Assembly: GCA_030762935.1 (NCBI GenBank)
Contig: CM060896.1
Location: 17,567,527-17,631,526, forward strand
Reading direction: 5' to 3'
DNA length: 64,000 bases
Source of the DNA: Hymenopus coronatus
Lineage: Eukaryota; Arthropoda; Insecta; Mantodea; Hymenopodidae
A program made the position numbers and the translations under genes. Shown here one piece after another: positions 34,391-45,660 of this stretch (position 1 is the first letter of the stretch; every line of letters starts with the position of its first letter). The notes below the pieces were generated by a model. That model searched no databases, was not told the DNA's origin, and saw nothing but the letters and a program-made list of their open reading frames with translations.

Positions 34391-35085
34391 TCTACTTTCT
34401 CTACCAACTACTATGTGCTTACACAACAGGCAGAGAAGGTATTGTAATACAACCCAAATTAATTATCAAGATTTCACTGGATATACACGCTTTGAGGACT
34501 TCTGAATCCATTAAAAATTAGAAAAAGGAATATGAATGTCTGCGTAGGGGGAGAGGGTAGTCAACATAACTCAAAAACGAAAAGTCTGTTAAAGGCCAAA
34601 CTTGGTAACAAAAATATTTAGATCTGCACACGTGGAAAATATAATGAATATCTTGCATTTTCTGGGAATAGTCTCCGAAGTTCTCTTCATCTGGTTGACC
34701 TTAGCTTAGCTGGGATACCATAAGAGATAAAAAAATTTTACCTCAGAAAAATTGTAAATCTCAATAAAAGACACAAAGTGTGTCAAATACATTTTATATG
34801 GAGTTAGCCATTTCCGAGATAGGCATAACCTTTGTAAAACGGGAGTTTTTCATTCCTGTTTCTTTTGTTTTACTTCTGACTATGCAAAGAGAACCTAATT
34901 TCAATCATATAGCAACTTTATCCTAGCGTGCTGCCTTATTTCCCGTCTACTTACAAGGAGCTAAGTAATAAGCTATTTATACCAATGTTTATCTTGAGTA
35001 GCATGGTATGGAATAGAGGAATAAGCTTTTACAACAATAGTTTGTGCATAGTAGGTAGAGAAAGTTGTGTGAATGGAGCACATCA
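34391..35085 (-). repeat. PalTE copy, shortened
   Basis: CTACTTTCTCTACCAAC, palindrome remnant, then GTAGGTAGAGAAAGTTGTG and GAGCACATCA. The block from GACACGAAG to GATTTTGATTAAAAT is deleted. Confidence 0.82.
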
Positions 35086-35204
35086 CTGGTGATAACTGGG
35101 AAAAGAAATTTGGGAAGGAGTTTAGTGTACCTCCAGGGCATGAGGACTGAGAAAACCAGAAAACCTCAGGGTGACGGTACATTATTAACATAGCATAAAA
35201 TAAC

Positions 35205-35535
35205 AGTCCCAAGCGCCCGCCTGTGGGATTTGTGGTGGACGAAGCGGCGTTTGGGCGGGTTTTCTCAGGATCTTCCAGTTTCCCACGCCAATCATTCCAC
35301 CAATTGCTCCATCATCACCTTTCCTATCATCAATTTTGCTTACATTCCCCATGTTCATGGCTGGCTACGGGTCGACCCCTCGTATCAGGTTCTCATTCTT
35401 TGGTTTCGTGCCGTTGGTTCCCCGACAGGCTTCTGACCCCTAGGCATTGGTTTGTAAGTCCTAGGGGGGGGGCCTTCAGTCCTACGAATAAGGGGAGGGT
35501 AAGGCAATTACGAAACGAATAAAATAACAGAAGGG
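35205..35535 (+). mobile_element. SINE, family S3, head truncated
   Basis: GATTTGTGGTGGACG, GATCTTCCAGTTTCCCACGC, CATTCCACCAATTGC, GGCTACGGGTCGACCCC, TTCCCCGACAGGCTTCTGA; tail AGGGTAAGGCAATTACG. Matches the minus-strand copy at 26676 throughout. A G-run (35462-35471) interrupts it. Confidence 0.78.
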
Positions 35536-35550
35536 ATTTATGGGAAAACA

Positions 35551-36384
35551 TCTGATGTGTTCCATTCACATAACTTTCTCTGCATCTCTACATCAAATTA
35601 TTGTTAAAAAACTAATGATTTTATTTACTTAATGCTAATCGAGACAAAATTAACAGAAATAGTATTACTTGCTTCCTTATAAGTAGAAGCGAAATAAGGG
35701 AGTATCATAGGTTAAAGTGATAGTCAAAAGCTAGTTGCTATGTGACTGCAGTTCCTTTGTTTGTACAGACAGGAGTTGACAAACTCCTGTATGAGAAAAG
35801 TATGTTTTTTGAAAGCTGAAATCTAAAACAAAGAATATCTAAAAAACGATCAACTCCACGAAAAAAAAGTATAAAACATAAATTGTGTGTTTTAATGTGC
35901 TCTATATTTTTTGTGTGTTAAGTTTTTGTCTATCTCTTACGGTTTAGCAGTTATGCAAAATTCCGTAAAATTCATTCAGAATAAAGTAGTCTTCAGAGGC
36001 TATTCAAAGAAAATTCAAGATATATGTAATCTTTGTCAGGTAAATATCTTTAATATACGATATTTTAATCAACATCGTTAGTGCAATTTTTGAGAAAATC
36101 AAAATTTTCGAAAAAAAAGTTCCATGTAGAGGGTATTTGGGGGTGGGGGATTTTCTTGAAAATCTTCGTGTCGCATCCTTGCAAGATACCAAACTTAAAT
36201 ACCAAGACACACTCAAGCAGGCAGACAGACAGACACACACATAGACATTTTTCTAAAAATGATTTTTTTAGATTTAGGTGGTCTCAAAACATGTATTTCC
36301 GATGAAATCTCGGTATCGAATTTTTGGTGCATTACAATACCTTCTCTATATACTTGATACATAGTACGTGTAGAGAAAGTAAAA
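35551..36384 (+). repeat. PalTE, complete copy
   Basis: TCTGATGTGTTCCATTCAC to GTGTAGAGAAAGTAAAA. The region around the CA tract is short (36210-36242, CAGACAGACAGAC). The AATACCAA/TTGGTATT segment is truncated. Younger subfamily. Confidence 0.9.
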
Positions 36385-36394
36385 AAAAAACTAC

Positions 36395-36490
36395 AATGAA
36401 CGGCTCGACGAGAATCGAACCCAAGACTTCCCGAGTGCGTGACGATACGTAAGTCTCGCTCGCTAGATTTATACCTCACATTGCATCATC
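36395..36490 (-). mobile_element. tRNA-like SINE head fragment
   Basis: On the minus strand GTCTTGGGTTCGATTCTCG supplies a B box. An A box is not convincing. A single copy in the window, so family status is unproven. Confidence 0.4.
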
Positions 36491-37086
36491 CTACGTCCTC
36501 CACGTCATACTCTTCGTAATCCTGGGTTTAGAGTTTGCGCCTTAGAGGTTATACACTCGCTAAAATATCTCAAGTGACCTACACGCTACTATTAAGGGAA
36601 TAGTTAAGAATAATTCACCTTCAGATCTGTGCGGAGGCTTTACAAGCGTATTAAGTTGGTGGCGAGGTAAACAATGCTCGTGGAGGTGAACATGGGAAGT
36701 GTTTCGGAAGTCCTTCCTTGGGAATCCGCAGAGCTGGAGTAACCTTTCAGTCAAGGCTGAGTGACTGACTTGTTGGCCCTGCTCTTTCACTATCATTCAG
36801 TGTAGTGGTATCGAAAGTCATCATAAGAACACGCGCGCGAGAGATACGCTCAGACTCGGTCAAGGACAACCACATGTGCATACAGAAACAGTCACAGCAA
36901 GGTGGCAATGTCTGTCTTACATGGACGACGCCCTTACTCGGTTTCCTCTTCATCCCTTCTTGCTAACCGAGGTAAAACATCGTTCCTTGTTAGGCACTAA
37001 TTATAGTACGAGACACCACGTATTAGGAATATAAAGAGAGGGGTCAGTGTGTGCAATACTTGCTTAACATTCCTAAAGCTAAAAAA
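36491..37086. other. Unassigned, relatively GC-rich DNA
   Basis: Base composition differs from the PalTE surroundings. Overlapping minus-strand frames at 36560-36953 have no recognised motif. Could be single-copy host DNA or an unknown element body. Confidence 0.4.
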
Positions 37087-37979
37087 TCTTGTGTTTCATT
37101 CACATGACTTTCTCTACATCTCTGCAGCTTGCTAAAAAGCTTATTCTTCCATTTCTTCCATGTTAATCGAGAAAAAATTAGCAGAAATGGTCTTTTTACT
37201 CGCTTTCTTGTAATTAGAAGGGAAATAAGGGAATAAACTAGGATAAAGTGATAGTCAAATCTTTTAAAAGCTAGTTGCTATGTGACTGAAGTTCCTTTGT
37301 TTGTATGGCCAGGAGTTGACAAATTCCCGTATGAGAAGAGTATAAGTATTTTGTAGCTGAAACCAATAACAAGGAATATGTGGAAAACTATCAAGTCAAC
37401 AAAAAAATATACATAACTTGCATTGTGTGTTTTAATGAGCTCTACATTTTCTATTAAATCATTTTATGTCTATCTCTTACGATTTACCAGTTATGAAAAT
37501 TTCCGCAAAGTTCATCCAGAATAAAGATGTCTTCAGAGGCTATTCCCAGAAAATTCAAGATATTCATTTTATTTGTTCATGTAAATATCTTTAACATACG
37601 ATATTTTAATCAAAATCGTTAGAGCCATTTTTGATAAAATCAAAATTTTCGAAAATGTTTCTATGTAAAAGATAGTTGGGTGGGGGGATGTTTTTGAAAA
37701 TCTTCCTGTCCTATCCTTGAAGAAACTGAACTTAAATGTCAAGTTTGGTATTTTTGAGCTATACTGCCCACAGACACACAGACAGATGGACAGACAGACT
37801 GACAGATAGACACACACAAGAACAGTTTTCTAAAATGCTTTTTTTTTTTTCCTTTTTTTTTTTTGATTCAGGAGGTCTCAAAGCATATATTTCCGATAAA
37901 ATCATGGTATCGAATTTTTGGGTGCAATACAATACCTTCTCTATGCACTATGTACATAGTACGTATAGAGAAAGTAAAA
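37087..37979 (+). repeat. PalTE, complete copy
   Basis: TCTTGTGTTTCATTCACATG to CACTATGTACATAGTACG and TAGAGAAAGTAAAAA. The microsatellite position holds (GACA)n (37773-37805) instead of CA. A poly-T tract lies at 37838-37863. Confidence 0.9.
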
Positions 37980-38109
37980 ATGAAAACATGGTATTTAAGT
38001 TAGTGTATTCTAAGGATGCAACACGAAGACTTTTAAGAAAGTGCGTCCACTCCAAAGTATCCTTTTCATGGAACATTTTTAGATATCTTCAATTTTCTAA
38101 AAATGTACA

Positions 38110-38185
38110 AGCTTAGGTTCTCTGGACTGGGCATCCTCTGAAGATGCCCGGCGGAGTCACGAGCGAAACGTCGGGTAACCTTCTG
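38110..38185 (+). ncRNA. GAAGATGCC...GAAACGTCGGG module (hammerhead-like core, unproven)
   Basis: CTGAAGA at 38138-38144, GAAAC at 38165-38169 and GTC at 38170-38172, in the order of hammerhead core strands (CUGANGA, GAAA, GUH). A second copy is at 52078. The stem between them is weak in this copy. I see the motif; ribozyme function is a guess. Confidence 0.3.
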
Positions 38186-38288
38186 CGGTGGAAATATAAT
38201 AATCATTCGTAATTTTAACACAATTAAGCTTAAAATAAAATAGTGAGGGGAAACTAATAATTCGTTGGAATGGATAGTTAGAATCAGA

Positions 38289-38465
38289 CTGAAATCCAAT
38301 GCTATAGTTGGGATTTGAACCACGATCTCCCGGTCTCTAGCCGGTTGCTCTACCACAGAGTTATCATGGCAACATACCGGCATAGCATTGAATTTCTCAA
38401 CTGACTCGCATGTTTCCCGGTAAACCACAAGGTGATCTCGAATTATTTTGAGATGACAACCCCAA
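38289..38465 (-). mobile_element. tRNA-derived SINE, family S8 (left copy of an inverted pair)
   Basis: The minus strand carries TCTGTGGTAGAGCAACCGG (A box) and GTGGTTCAAATCCC (B box), flanked by CATTGAATTTCTCAACTGAC. Its inverted partner is at 38613-38803. Confidence 0.75.
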
Positions 38466-38529
38466 TGGCGACTTACAATGTTGAAAGTACTTAAGTCCCA
38501 GGATTCATAGTATAGTCAACTATTATGGT

Positions 38530-38604
38530 CAATTGTGATAGTTTTAATTGTTTTCCTACAGAAACCGTGTGTAGAACAGGAGTTTAATAGGTAGAGCCAG
38601 ACAT
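38530..38604 (-). repeat. Detached S8 tail, inverted
   Basis: GTTTTAATTGTTTTCCTACA, GAAACCGTGTGTAGAACAGG and AGGTAGAGCCAGAC are the reverse complement of the tail of the following copy (38779-38852). Confidence 0.7.
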
Positions 38605-38612
38605 TGTATGTC

Positions 38613-38852
38613 GTCATTGTGGTTGTCATCTCATAATAATTTGAGATCATCTTGTGATTTGCCGGGAAGCATGCGAGTCAGTTGAGAAATTCAATGCTCT
38701 ACCAGCACATTGCCGTGGTAGCTCAGTGATAGAGACGGGAGATCCGTGATTTGAATCCCCTCTAAGGCATTGAATTTTTCAGTCTGACTCTACCTATCCA
38801 ACTCTTGTCCTACACACGGTTTCTGTGAGGAAGCAATTAAAATTATCCCAAT
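38613..38852 (+). mobile_element. tRNA-derived SINE, family S8 (right copy)
   Basis: CGTGGTAGCTCAGTGATAGA (A box) and GTGATTTGAATCCCC (B box). The preceding block ATCTCATAATAATTTGAGAT is near-palindromic. Not a tRNA gene: the cloverleaf cannot be closed and the unit is repeated here and at 56695. Confidence 0.75.
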
Positions 38853-39272
38853 TGGTTGGAATGTTTAATTGTTTCTCTTTCTGCCACATAAAATGTACAT
38901 AGAAGGCATGAAACATAGATCTCTTGAAACACAATTTGTGTGAAGCACATTTTCTTGTTAACCATTTCCGGGATATGTTAATGGTTTTAATTTTTCAGTA
39001 CCTATATCCTTCTCAATTGGACAGTCAGCATTTATTTTGTTTTTCTTTCTTATACTTTTGTTTTTTACTCTTGGATATACAAAGAGAACTTAATTTCAAT
39101 TTGATCTCATGGCGATTAGCTTTTAAAAGATTTGACTATCGCTTTCAGCTAAGTTATTCAATTTCTACTAATGTTTATCTTAATTACATGAAATAGAAGG
39201 AAGATGAATCTTTTGGAAGAATATCTTGTTATAATATAGGAGAGTTATGTGAATGTAACACATGAAATTCTT

Positions 39273-40314
39273 ACATAATTGCAATGTTATTTTTATAATT
39301 ATTGTACAATAGCTTACCTATGGTTGTAATTTTGAAGAACCACGGTTAATCCTAATAGTAGATGAAGAATTTGTTATTCAACCAATTGCGATCATCTGAC
39401 TGGAGCGATATTGTTGAAAACTCTTATCGCAGCTAATGTTCATTTCTTTGATATCTCGTCGCACCAGACGTTTGTATGTTTAATCTCCTGTCTTGGTTAT
39501 TGGTAACAAGGCGACAATCCAGGCAGCCAACCTTCAATTTTAATAACTGTCAGTTCCACAATTGTACTTTCAATTAATTCAATTACAGTGTTTATTTTGT
39601 TTTATACAGTTCAAAAAAGGAGTGAAAATAATTATTATTTGTATTTCTTATGCATGAAATGAGTGCAATAAAATAGCGTTTATTTTCATTTCATATATTT
39701 CTTATTAAAAGCTGAAATAAAATAACTGTTTCCTATTTCTATTGTTTCTATCGATATTTCTACATTGGGTGTAGACACGGTCGGCCATATCATAATTAAG
39801 GACACAGTGAAGAAAGAAAGAAAAAAAAACATTCTGTAAATAAAGTTGGGTCAAATGCATCATCTACCATTTGAGAACTAATGTATTACACTTATAACCT
39901 GATAAAATCTCCCTTCCTATATATCATAAATTATTAATAGTCTATTTAGCTGAATTGTCTTATCAAATACAACTTGTGTTTTCATCTCTTAGGACAATTA
40001 TCGACAAGATGAAAACACTCATGGTGTAACTGATGACCATCTACCAAGAACTGGAATTGTAGTACTGCCTCTACGCACGTTTTGGTAGTGGAACAATTGA
40101 AATCGGGCGCAATACGACCAGGAAGTTCAAGCGAAGCAAAATTAAATAGGGGAAAAGAAATGTGGGTTAGAATGGTTGAGTAATTATTAATACTGCTCCC
40201 TGTAAGATGCCCTGCATCTCAACTATCGCTGTTTCCGTTTTCATAAAAAAAAAAAAAAAAAAACAGAGCAGTTAAGCATGCGGAGCCACACTTCTGAATT
40301 TTTTATTGAGTACT
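39273..40314. other. Unassigned DNA with poly-A at its end
   Basis: No family recognised. A run of about 20 A at 40244-40263 lies just before the satellite and may mark the end of a decayed retroelement. Confidence 0.4.
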
Positions 40315-43300
40315 GTCACATATCGCACATGGTTATATCAAACCTCGCGATCTCATAGTCACATAGCGCACATGGTTAGACAGAACCTCGCGGTCACATA
40401 GTCGCATAATGCACGCGATTAACTGAACCTCGCTATCGCACAGTCGCATAATAGGTACACGCGGTTAGACAACCTCGCGGTCGCATAGTCACATAATGCA
40501 CGCGGTTAGACTGAACCTCGCGGTCGCATAGTCACATAATGCACGCGGTTAGACTGAACCTCGCGGTCGCATAGTCACATAATGCACGCGGTTAGACTGA
40601 ACCTCGCGGTCGCAGAGTCAGATAATGCACGCGGTTAGACTAGACCTCGCGGTCGCATAGTCGCATAATGCACGCGATTAACTGAACCTCGCTGTCGCAT
40701 AGTCGCATAATAGGTACACGCGGTTAGACTGAACCTCGCGGTCGCATAATCACTTAATGCACGCGGTTAGACTGAACCTCGCGGTCGCATAGTCACATAA
40801 TCCACAGGGTTCGACTGGACCTCGCGGTCGCATAGTCACATAATCCACAGGGTTAGACTGAACCTCGCAGTCGCATAGTCACATAATGCACGCGGTTAGA
40901 CTGGACCTCGTGGTCGCATAGTCACATAATGCATGCGGTTAGACTGAATCTCACGGTCGCATGGTCACATAATGCACGCGATTAGACTGAACCTCGCGGT
41001 CACATAGTCACATAATGCACGCGATTAGACTGAACCTCGCGGTCACATAATCACATAATGCACGCGGTTAGACTGAACCTCGCGGTCACATAGTCACATA
41101 ATGCACGCGATTACAGTGAACCTCGCGGTCACATAGTCACATAATGCACGCGGTTAGACTGGACCTCGCGGTCACATAGTCAAATAATCCACAGGGTTCG
41201 ACTGGACCTCGCGGTCGCATAGTCACATAATCCACAGGGTTAGACTGGACCTCGTGGTCGCATAGTCACATAATGCACGCGGTTAGACTGAATCTCACGG
41301 TCGCATGGTCACATAATGCACGCGATTAGACTGAACCTCGCGGTCACATAGTCACATAATGCACGTGATTAGACTGAACCTCGCGGTCACATAATCACAT
41401 AATGTACGCGGTTAGACTGAACCTCGCGGTCACATAGTCACATAATGCACGCGATTACAGTGAACCTCGCGGTCACATAGTCACATAATGCACATGGTTA
41501 TACTGGATCTCGCGGTCGCATAGTCACATAATCCACAGGGTTAGACTGGACCTCGCGGTCGCATAGTCACATAATCCACAGGGTTAGACTGAACCTCGCA
41601 GTCGCATAGTCACATAATGCACGCGGTTAGACTGAATCTCACGGTCGCATGGTCACATAATGCACGCGATTAGACTGAACTTAGCGGTCACATAGTCACA
41701 TAATGCACGCGATTAGACTGAACCTCGCGGTCACATAATCACATAATGTACGCGGTTAGACTGAACCTCGCGGTCACATATTCACATAATGCACGCGATT
41801 ACAGTGAACCTCGCGGTCACATAGTCACATAATGCACGCGGTTAGACTGGACCTCGCGGTCGCATAGTCACATAATGCACGCGGTTAGACTGGACCTCGC
41901 GGTCGCATAGTCAAATAATGCACGCGATTAGACTGAACCTCTGGTCGCATAGTCACATAATGCACGCGATTAGACTGAACCTCGCGATCACATAGTCACA
42001 TAATGTACGCGATTGGACTGAACCTCGCGGTCGCATAGTCACATAATGCACGCGATTAGACTGAACCTCTGGTCGCATAGTCACATAATGCACGCGATTA
42101 GACTGAACCTCGCGGTCACATAGTCACATAATGCACGCGGTTAGACTGAACCTCGCGGTCACATATTCACATAATGCACGCGATTACAGTGAACCTCGCG
42201 GTCACATAGTCACATAATGCACGCGGTTAGACTGGACCTCGCGGTCGCATAGTCACATAATGCACGCGGTTAGACTGGATCTCGCGGTCGCATAGTCAAA
42301 TAATGCACGCGATTAGACTGAACCTCTGGTCGCATAGTCACATAATGCACGCGATTAGACTGAACCTCGCGGTCACATAGTCACATAATGCACGCGATTG
42401 GACTGAACCTCGCGGTCGCATAGTCACATAATACACGCGATTAGACTGAACCTCTGGTCGCATAGTCACATAATGCACGCGATTAGACTGAGCCTCGCGG
42501 TCACATAGTCACATAATGCACGCGATTAGACTGGACCTCGCGGTCGCATAGTCACATAATGCACGCGGTTAGACTGCAACCTCGCGGTCGCATAGTCACA
42601 TAATGCACGCGATTAGACTGAACCTCGCGGTCACATAGTCACATAATGCACGCGATTAGATTGAACCTCGCGGTCACATAGTCACATAATGCACGCGGTT
42701 AGACTGAACCTCGCGGTCACATAGTCACGTAATGCACGCGATTAGACTGAACCTGCGGTCACATAGTCACATAATGCACGCGGTTAGACTGGACCTCGCG
42801 GTCGCATAGTCACATAGTGCACGCGGTTAGACTGGACCTCGCGGTCACATAGTCACATAATGCACGCGTTTAGACTGAACCACGCGGTCGCATAGTCACA
42901 TAATCTACATGGTTGGACTGGATCTCGCGGTCGCATAGTCACATAATCCACATGGTTAGACTGGACCTCGCGGTCACATAGACACATAATGCACACGATT
43001 AGTCTGAACCTCGCGGTCGCATAGTCACATAATGCACGCGGTTAGACTGATCCTCGCGGTCGCATAGTCACATAATGCACGCGGTTAGACTGATCCTCGC
43101 GGTCGCATAGTCACATAACCCACAGGGTTAGACTGGACCTCGTGGTCGCATAGTCACATAATGCACGCGGTTAGACTGGAACCTCGTGGTCGCAGAGTCA
43201 CATAATGCACGCGGTTAAACTGAACCTCGCGGTCGCATAGTCACATAACCCACAGGGTTAGACTGGACCTCGTGGTCGCATAGTCACATAATGCACGCGG

Positions 43301-43332
43301 TTACACTGGACCTCGCGGTCGTATAGTCACAT
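40315..43332. repeat. 43-bp CpG-rich satellite array, about 70 units
   Basis: The unit reads, in pieces, GCACGCGGTTAGACTG, AACCTCGCGGTCGC, ATAGTCACATAAT (43 bp). About 3.0 kb of head-to-tail copies; the first few are the most diverged. Common variants are CGCGATT for CGCGGTT, GGTCAC for GGTCGC, CCACAGGG for GCACGCGG, and a 42-bp unit with CCTCTGG. Each unit has CGCGGTT ... AACCTCGCG, an imperfect hairpin with a 6-nt loop and one bulged T. Higher-order periods of 344 and 385 bp are visible. GC-rich against an AT-rich background. Confidence 0.97.
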
Positions 43333-43961
43333 GAATGAATGAATGAATGAATGAATGAATGAATGAATGAATGAATGAATGAATGAATAAGTGTATTTGT
43401 TAATATAGCAATATCATACATAGAATTTCAACAGTCACACGGGTCCACAGACCGTACGTGCTTTTGTAATACATATTACAAGCAATATTAAAACAACAAC
43501 CACAACAAAGAATTAAAAGAGTAAACACGAAAATAAAAAAAAAGACAAAGGAAATACACATTCAAAAGCAATATTAAACAACAATAAAAATTAAGAGTGA
43601 ATCCGAAAATAAAGATACAAAGATATTCAAATATATCAATTTAAATTTACAGCACAGAGTACACCTTCATAAATGCACCCTCTTATAACAGATAATTACA
43701 CTTAAAAGACATATATACACATAATATATACAACCCTAGCACAACAGTGACCTAAGTATGATATAATATACATGTATGTAGAACATTGTAGTCACTTTTG
43801 TTTAGTTGATCTTATTCCCCCCCCCCCTTCTCTATTGGCAGCCTCCTCAGATCTCAGCTGTCTTGCCTTAAGTATAAATTTACCTAGCCCGTCCATGTTT
43901 TCCGTGCCTGCCAGTAGCGTCCAACATGCTTCTATCCCTACATTCGCAGTGGTAAAAAATC
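43333..43961 (-). mobile_element. Insertion in the satellite, probable LINE 3' end with (TTCA)n tail
   Basis: Splits the 43-bp array. On the minus strand it ends in about 14 TTCA units (43332-43388 on plus), like the short tandem tails of several LINE clades. The 5' end is GATTTTTTACCACTGCGAAT. The sequence has no clear coding match and would be 3' untranslated region of a 5'-truncated copy. A G-run (plus-strand CCCCCCCC at about 43820) is included. Confidence 0.5.
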
Positions 43962-44067
43962 GCACGCGGTTAGACTGGACCTCGCGGTCGCAGTCAGATA
44001 ATGCACGCGGTTAGACTGAACCTCGCGGTCGCATAGTCACATAATCCACATGGTTAGACTGGACCTT
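43962..44067. repeat. 43-bp satellite, distal part
   Basis: About 2.5 more units after the insertion (GCACGCGGTTAGACTGGACC onward), stopping at GGTTAGACTGGACCTT. Confidence 0.95.
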
Positions 44068-44204
44068 GCATCTAAAGCATTTTGTGAAAAACAGAAGCAT
44101 TTTTATGGATGGAAAATTTCAATTTTGTGTTGGATATTTCTTATAACTGTTCACAAGTCATAGCTTGATATAAACATGTGCGTATGTACTACAGGTACAC
44201 TGAG

Positions 44205-44730
44205 CCAGGTGACTCAGTTGGGGACTGATATCCGGGAGTTAGTGGGATCGGTTTCCCGAGACCGACCTCTCTGACCCATGGGTTTTTCGGTTTTTTTTTT
44301 TTTTTGTTTCTTTTTTTTTTTCCATAGTCAGTAGGCGAATGCTGGGGAGGATTCTTCATCCCCCCGAACTTCCGCTCCCTTCATTTCATCCCAATCCATC
44401 TCTTTCAGGATTATAAGTGTTAACTAGGACTGCGGCAGAGGCGCCATTTCTTGGAGGTGACTGCTCTCGGTGGCGGGATAGCGTTGGTGGTTGTCTGCTG
44501 ACTCTGGCAGTCTATCCGGGGCTGAGCCATGGGCTCCTAGGCTTCCCCGCGTGGAGATGAATAGCTTTGAGCTGTTAGAGACCATCTACGGTGACTCTCT
44601 CCCGATCCGGATGTCGATCACCCTTTGAAATTACACTCAATTCATCCTCTTCTTCTGGGGTCTGACGTATAATAAGCCAACAGCTGCAGTATAGAGTACC
44701 CCTCCGTAACGCGGGCCCAAACACATACAC
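44205..44730 (+). mobile_element. SINE-like element, family S7
   Basis: Head GGTGACTCAGTTGGGGAC (A-box-like) and GGGATCGGTTTCCCG (B-box-like). A (T)n stretch with a single G and C lies at 44290-44322. GC-rich body of about 400 bp (CATCCCCCCGAACTTCCGC ... CTCCCGATCCGGATGTCG). Ends in CATACACACATACATACAT. Single full copy here; the region at 48297-48480 shares short pieces in inverse orientation. Confidence 0.5.
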
Positions 44731-45660
44731 ACATACATACATAGTACAATTATTTCTTCTATGAACTATGTGGCCTTATCTTTTTGACAACAAATTTTTG
44801 ATGTGTACCTAATGTGACTTTACCTTGCTGATGAACTTTAATTTTATCTTAACTGTCAAAATCCCATCACAACAAAACAACAGAGACCTAGTATTACTCA
44901 CAGGCAGGTAAAACTGGTTCCAGTGCATACCTCGTACAGTACGTCTGCTTCCCATACCGCAAGAAGTTTGGGGGAAGATTTATTATCTGCGACCTCCCTG
45001 CTATAAACCATTTGTCTTGGTTCCTTGGCATTTCCTTGTCTTGGATTTAATGCTTGGAAATTCCTATTCCTACATATTAGGTTCTGAATTTGTATTCATT
45101 TAAGGGGAGACGAAATGATCTATCTTGCTGTATTCATTGATGACCCATTATAATGGCCCAGTTACAATAACTAATTGAAGCTTTCATGTCATATTCAGCA
45201 AGATGTTTACAGTTGATTAATAAAACATAATTTTTTTTTTAGTAGAAGTAAAGTTATGATTTTAATACACTGACTTTTTCAAAGCATATTCAGCAAGGTA
45301 TAACTCAATTTTTCAAGACATTTACGGTTTATGATGAAGATAATTAATTTCTCTTTTGCAGAAACAAAGTTAAGGTTTTTTTTATACATTGGACAACAAT
45401 TTGTTAAAAATTGATGGATTTTAAATTCAAAAAGGACCATTCCTTAAATGTATGTAAACTTTTTTCATTAAAATAAAGTACATCTAGCTGCAAATATTGA
45501 TAATAATTTCTCCACGTTGTACCAACTAGCTTTAAAGATAATGTAGAGAACATTGTATTTCTTAAAATCTTTCCGTTAAACTAGTTGAGAGAGCTATAAT
45601 AGCAGTGCTATTTTATAGTATTTTAAAACTGCGATTTAAAACCTCATTATAGAAAATAAA
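44731..45660. other. Unassigned DNA
   Basis: Contains two loose copies of CATATTCAGCAAG (45192 and 45287), suggesting a decayed tandem duplication of about 95 bp. Otherwise unrecognised. Confidence 0.4.

Larger units (their letters stand above)
37983..39268 (-). repeat. PalTE copy interrupted by a SINE complex
   Basis: The first part 37983-38115 (ATGGTATTTAAGTTAGTG ... TTTTCTAAAAATG) lacks the palindrome. The second part resumes near 38885 (ACATAAAATGTACATAG) and runs to ATGTGAATGTAACACATGA. The space holds the GAAACGTCGGG module and the S8 inverted pair. Joining is inferred from consensus order. Confidence 0.65.

Noticed and set aside
36560..36953. Possible coding exon in the GC-richer minus-strand frames
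   Set aside because: Two overlapping frames, no motif, no convincing splice pattern; left as unassigned.
38705..38775. Possible tRNA gene
   Set aside because: A and B boxes are present, but the acceptor stem cannot be closed and the same unit recurs inverted at 38289 and diverged at 56698; it is a SINE head.
40315..43332. CRISPR-like array
   Set aside because: Repeats are contiguous 43-bp units without unique spacers, in a eukaryotic context. It is a satellite.
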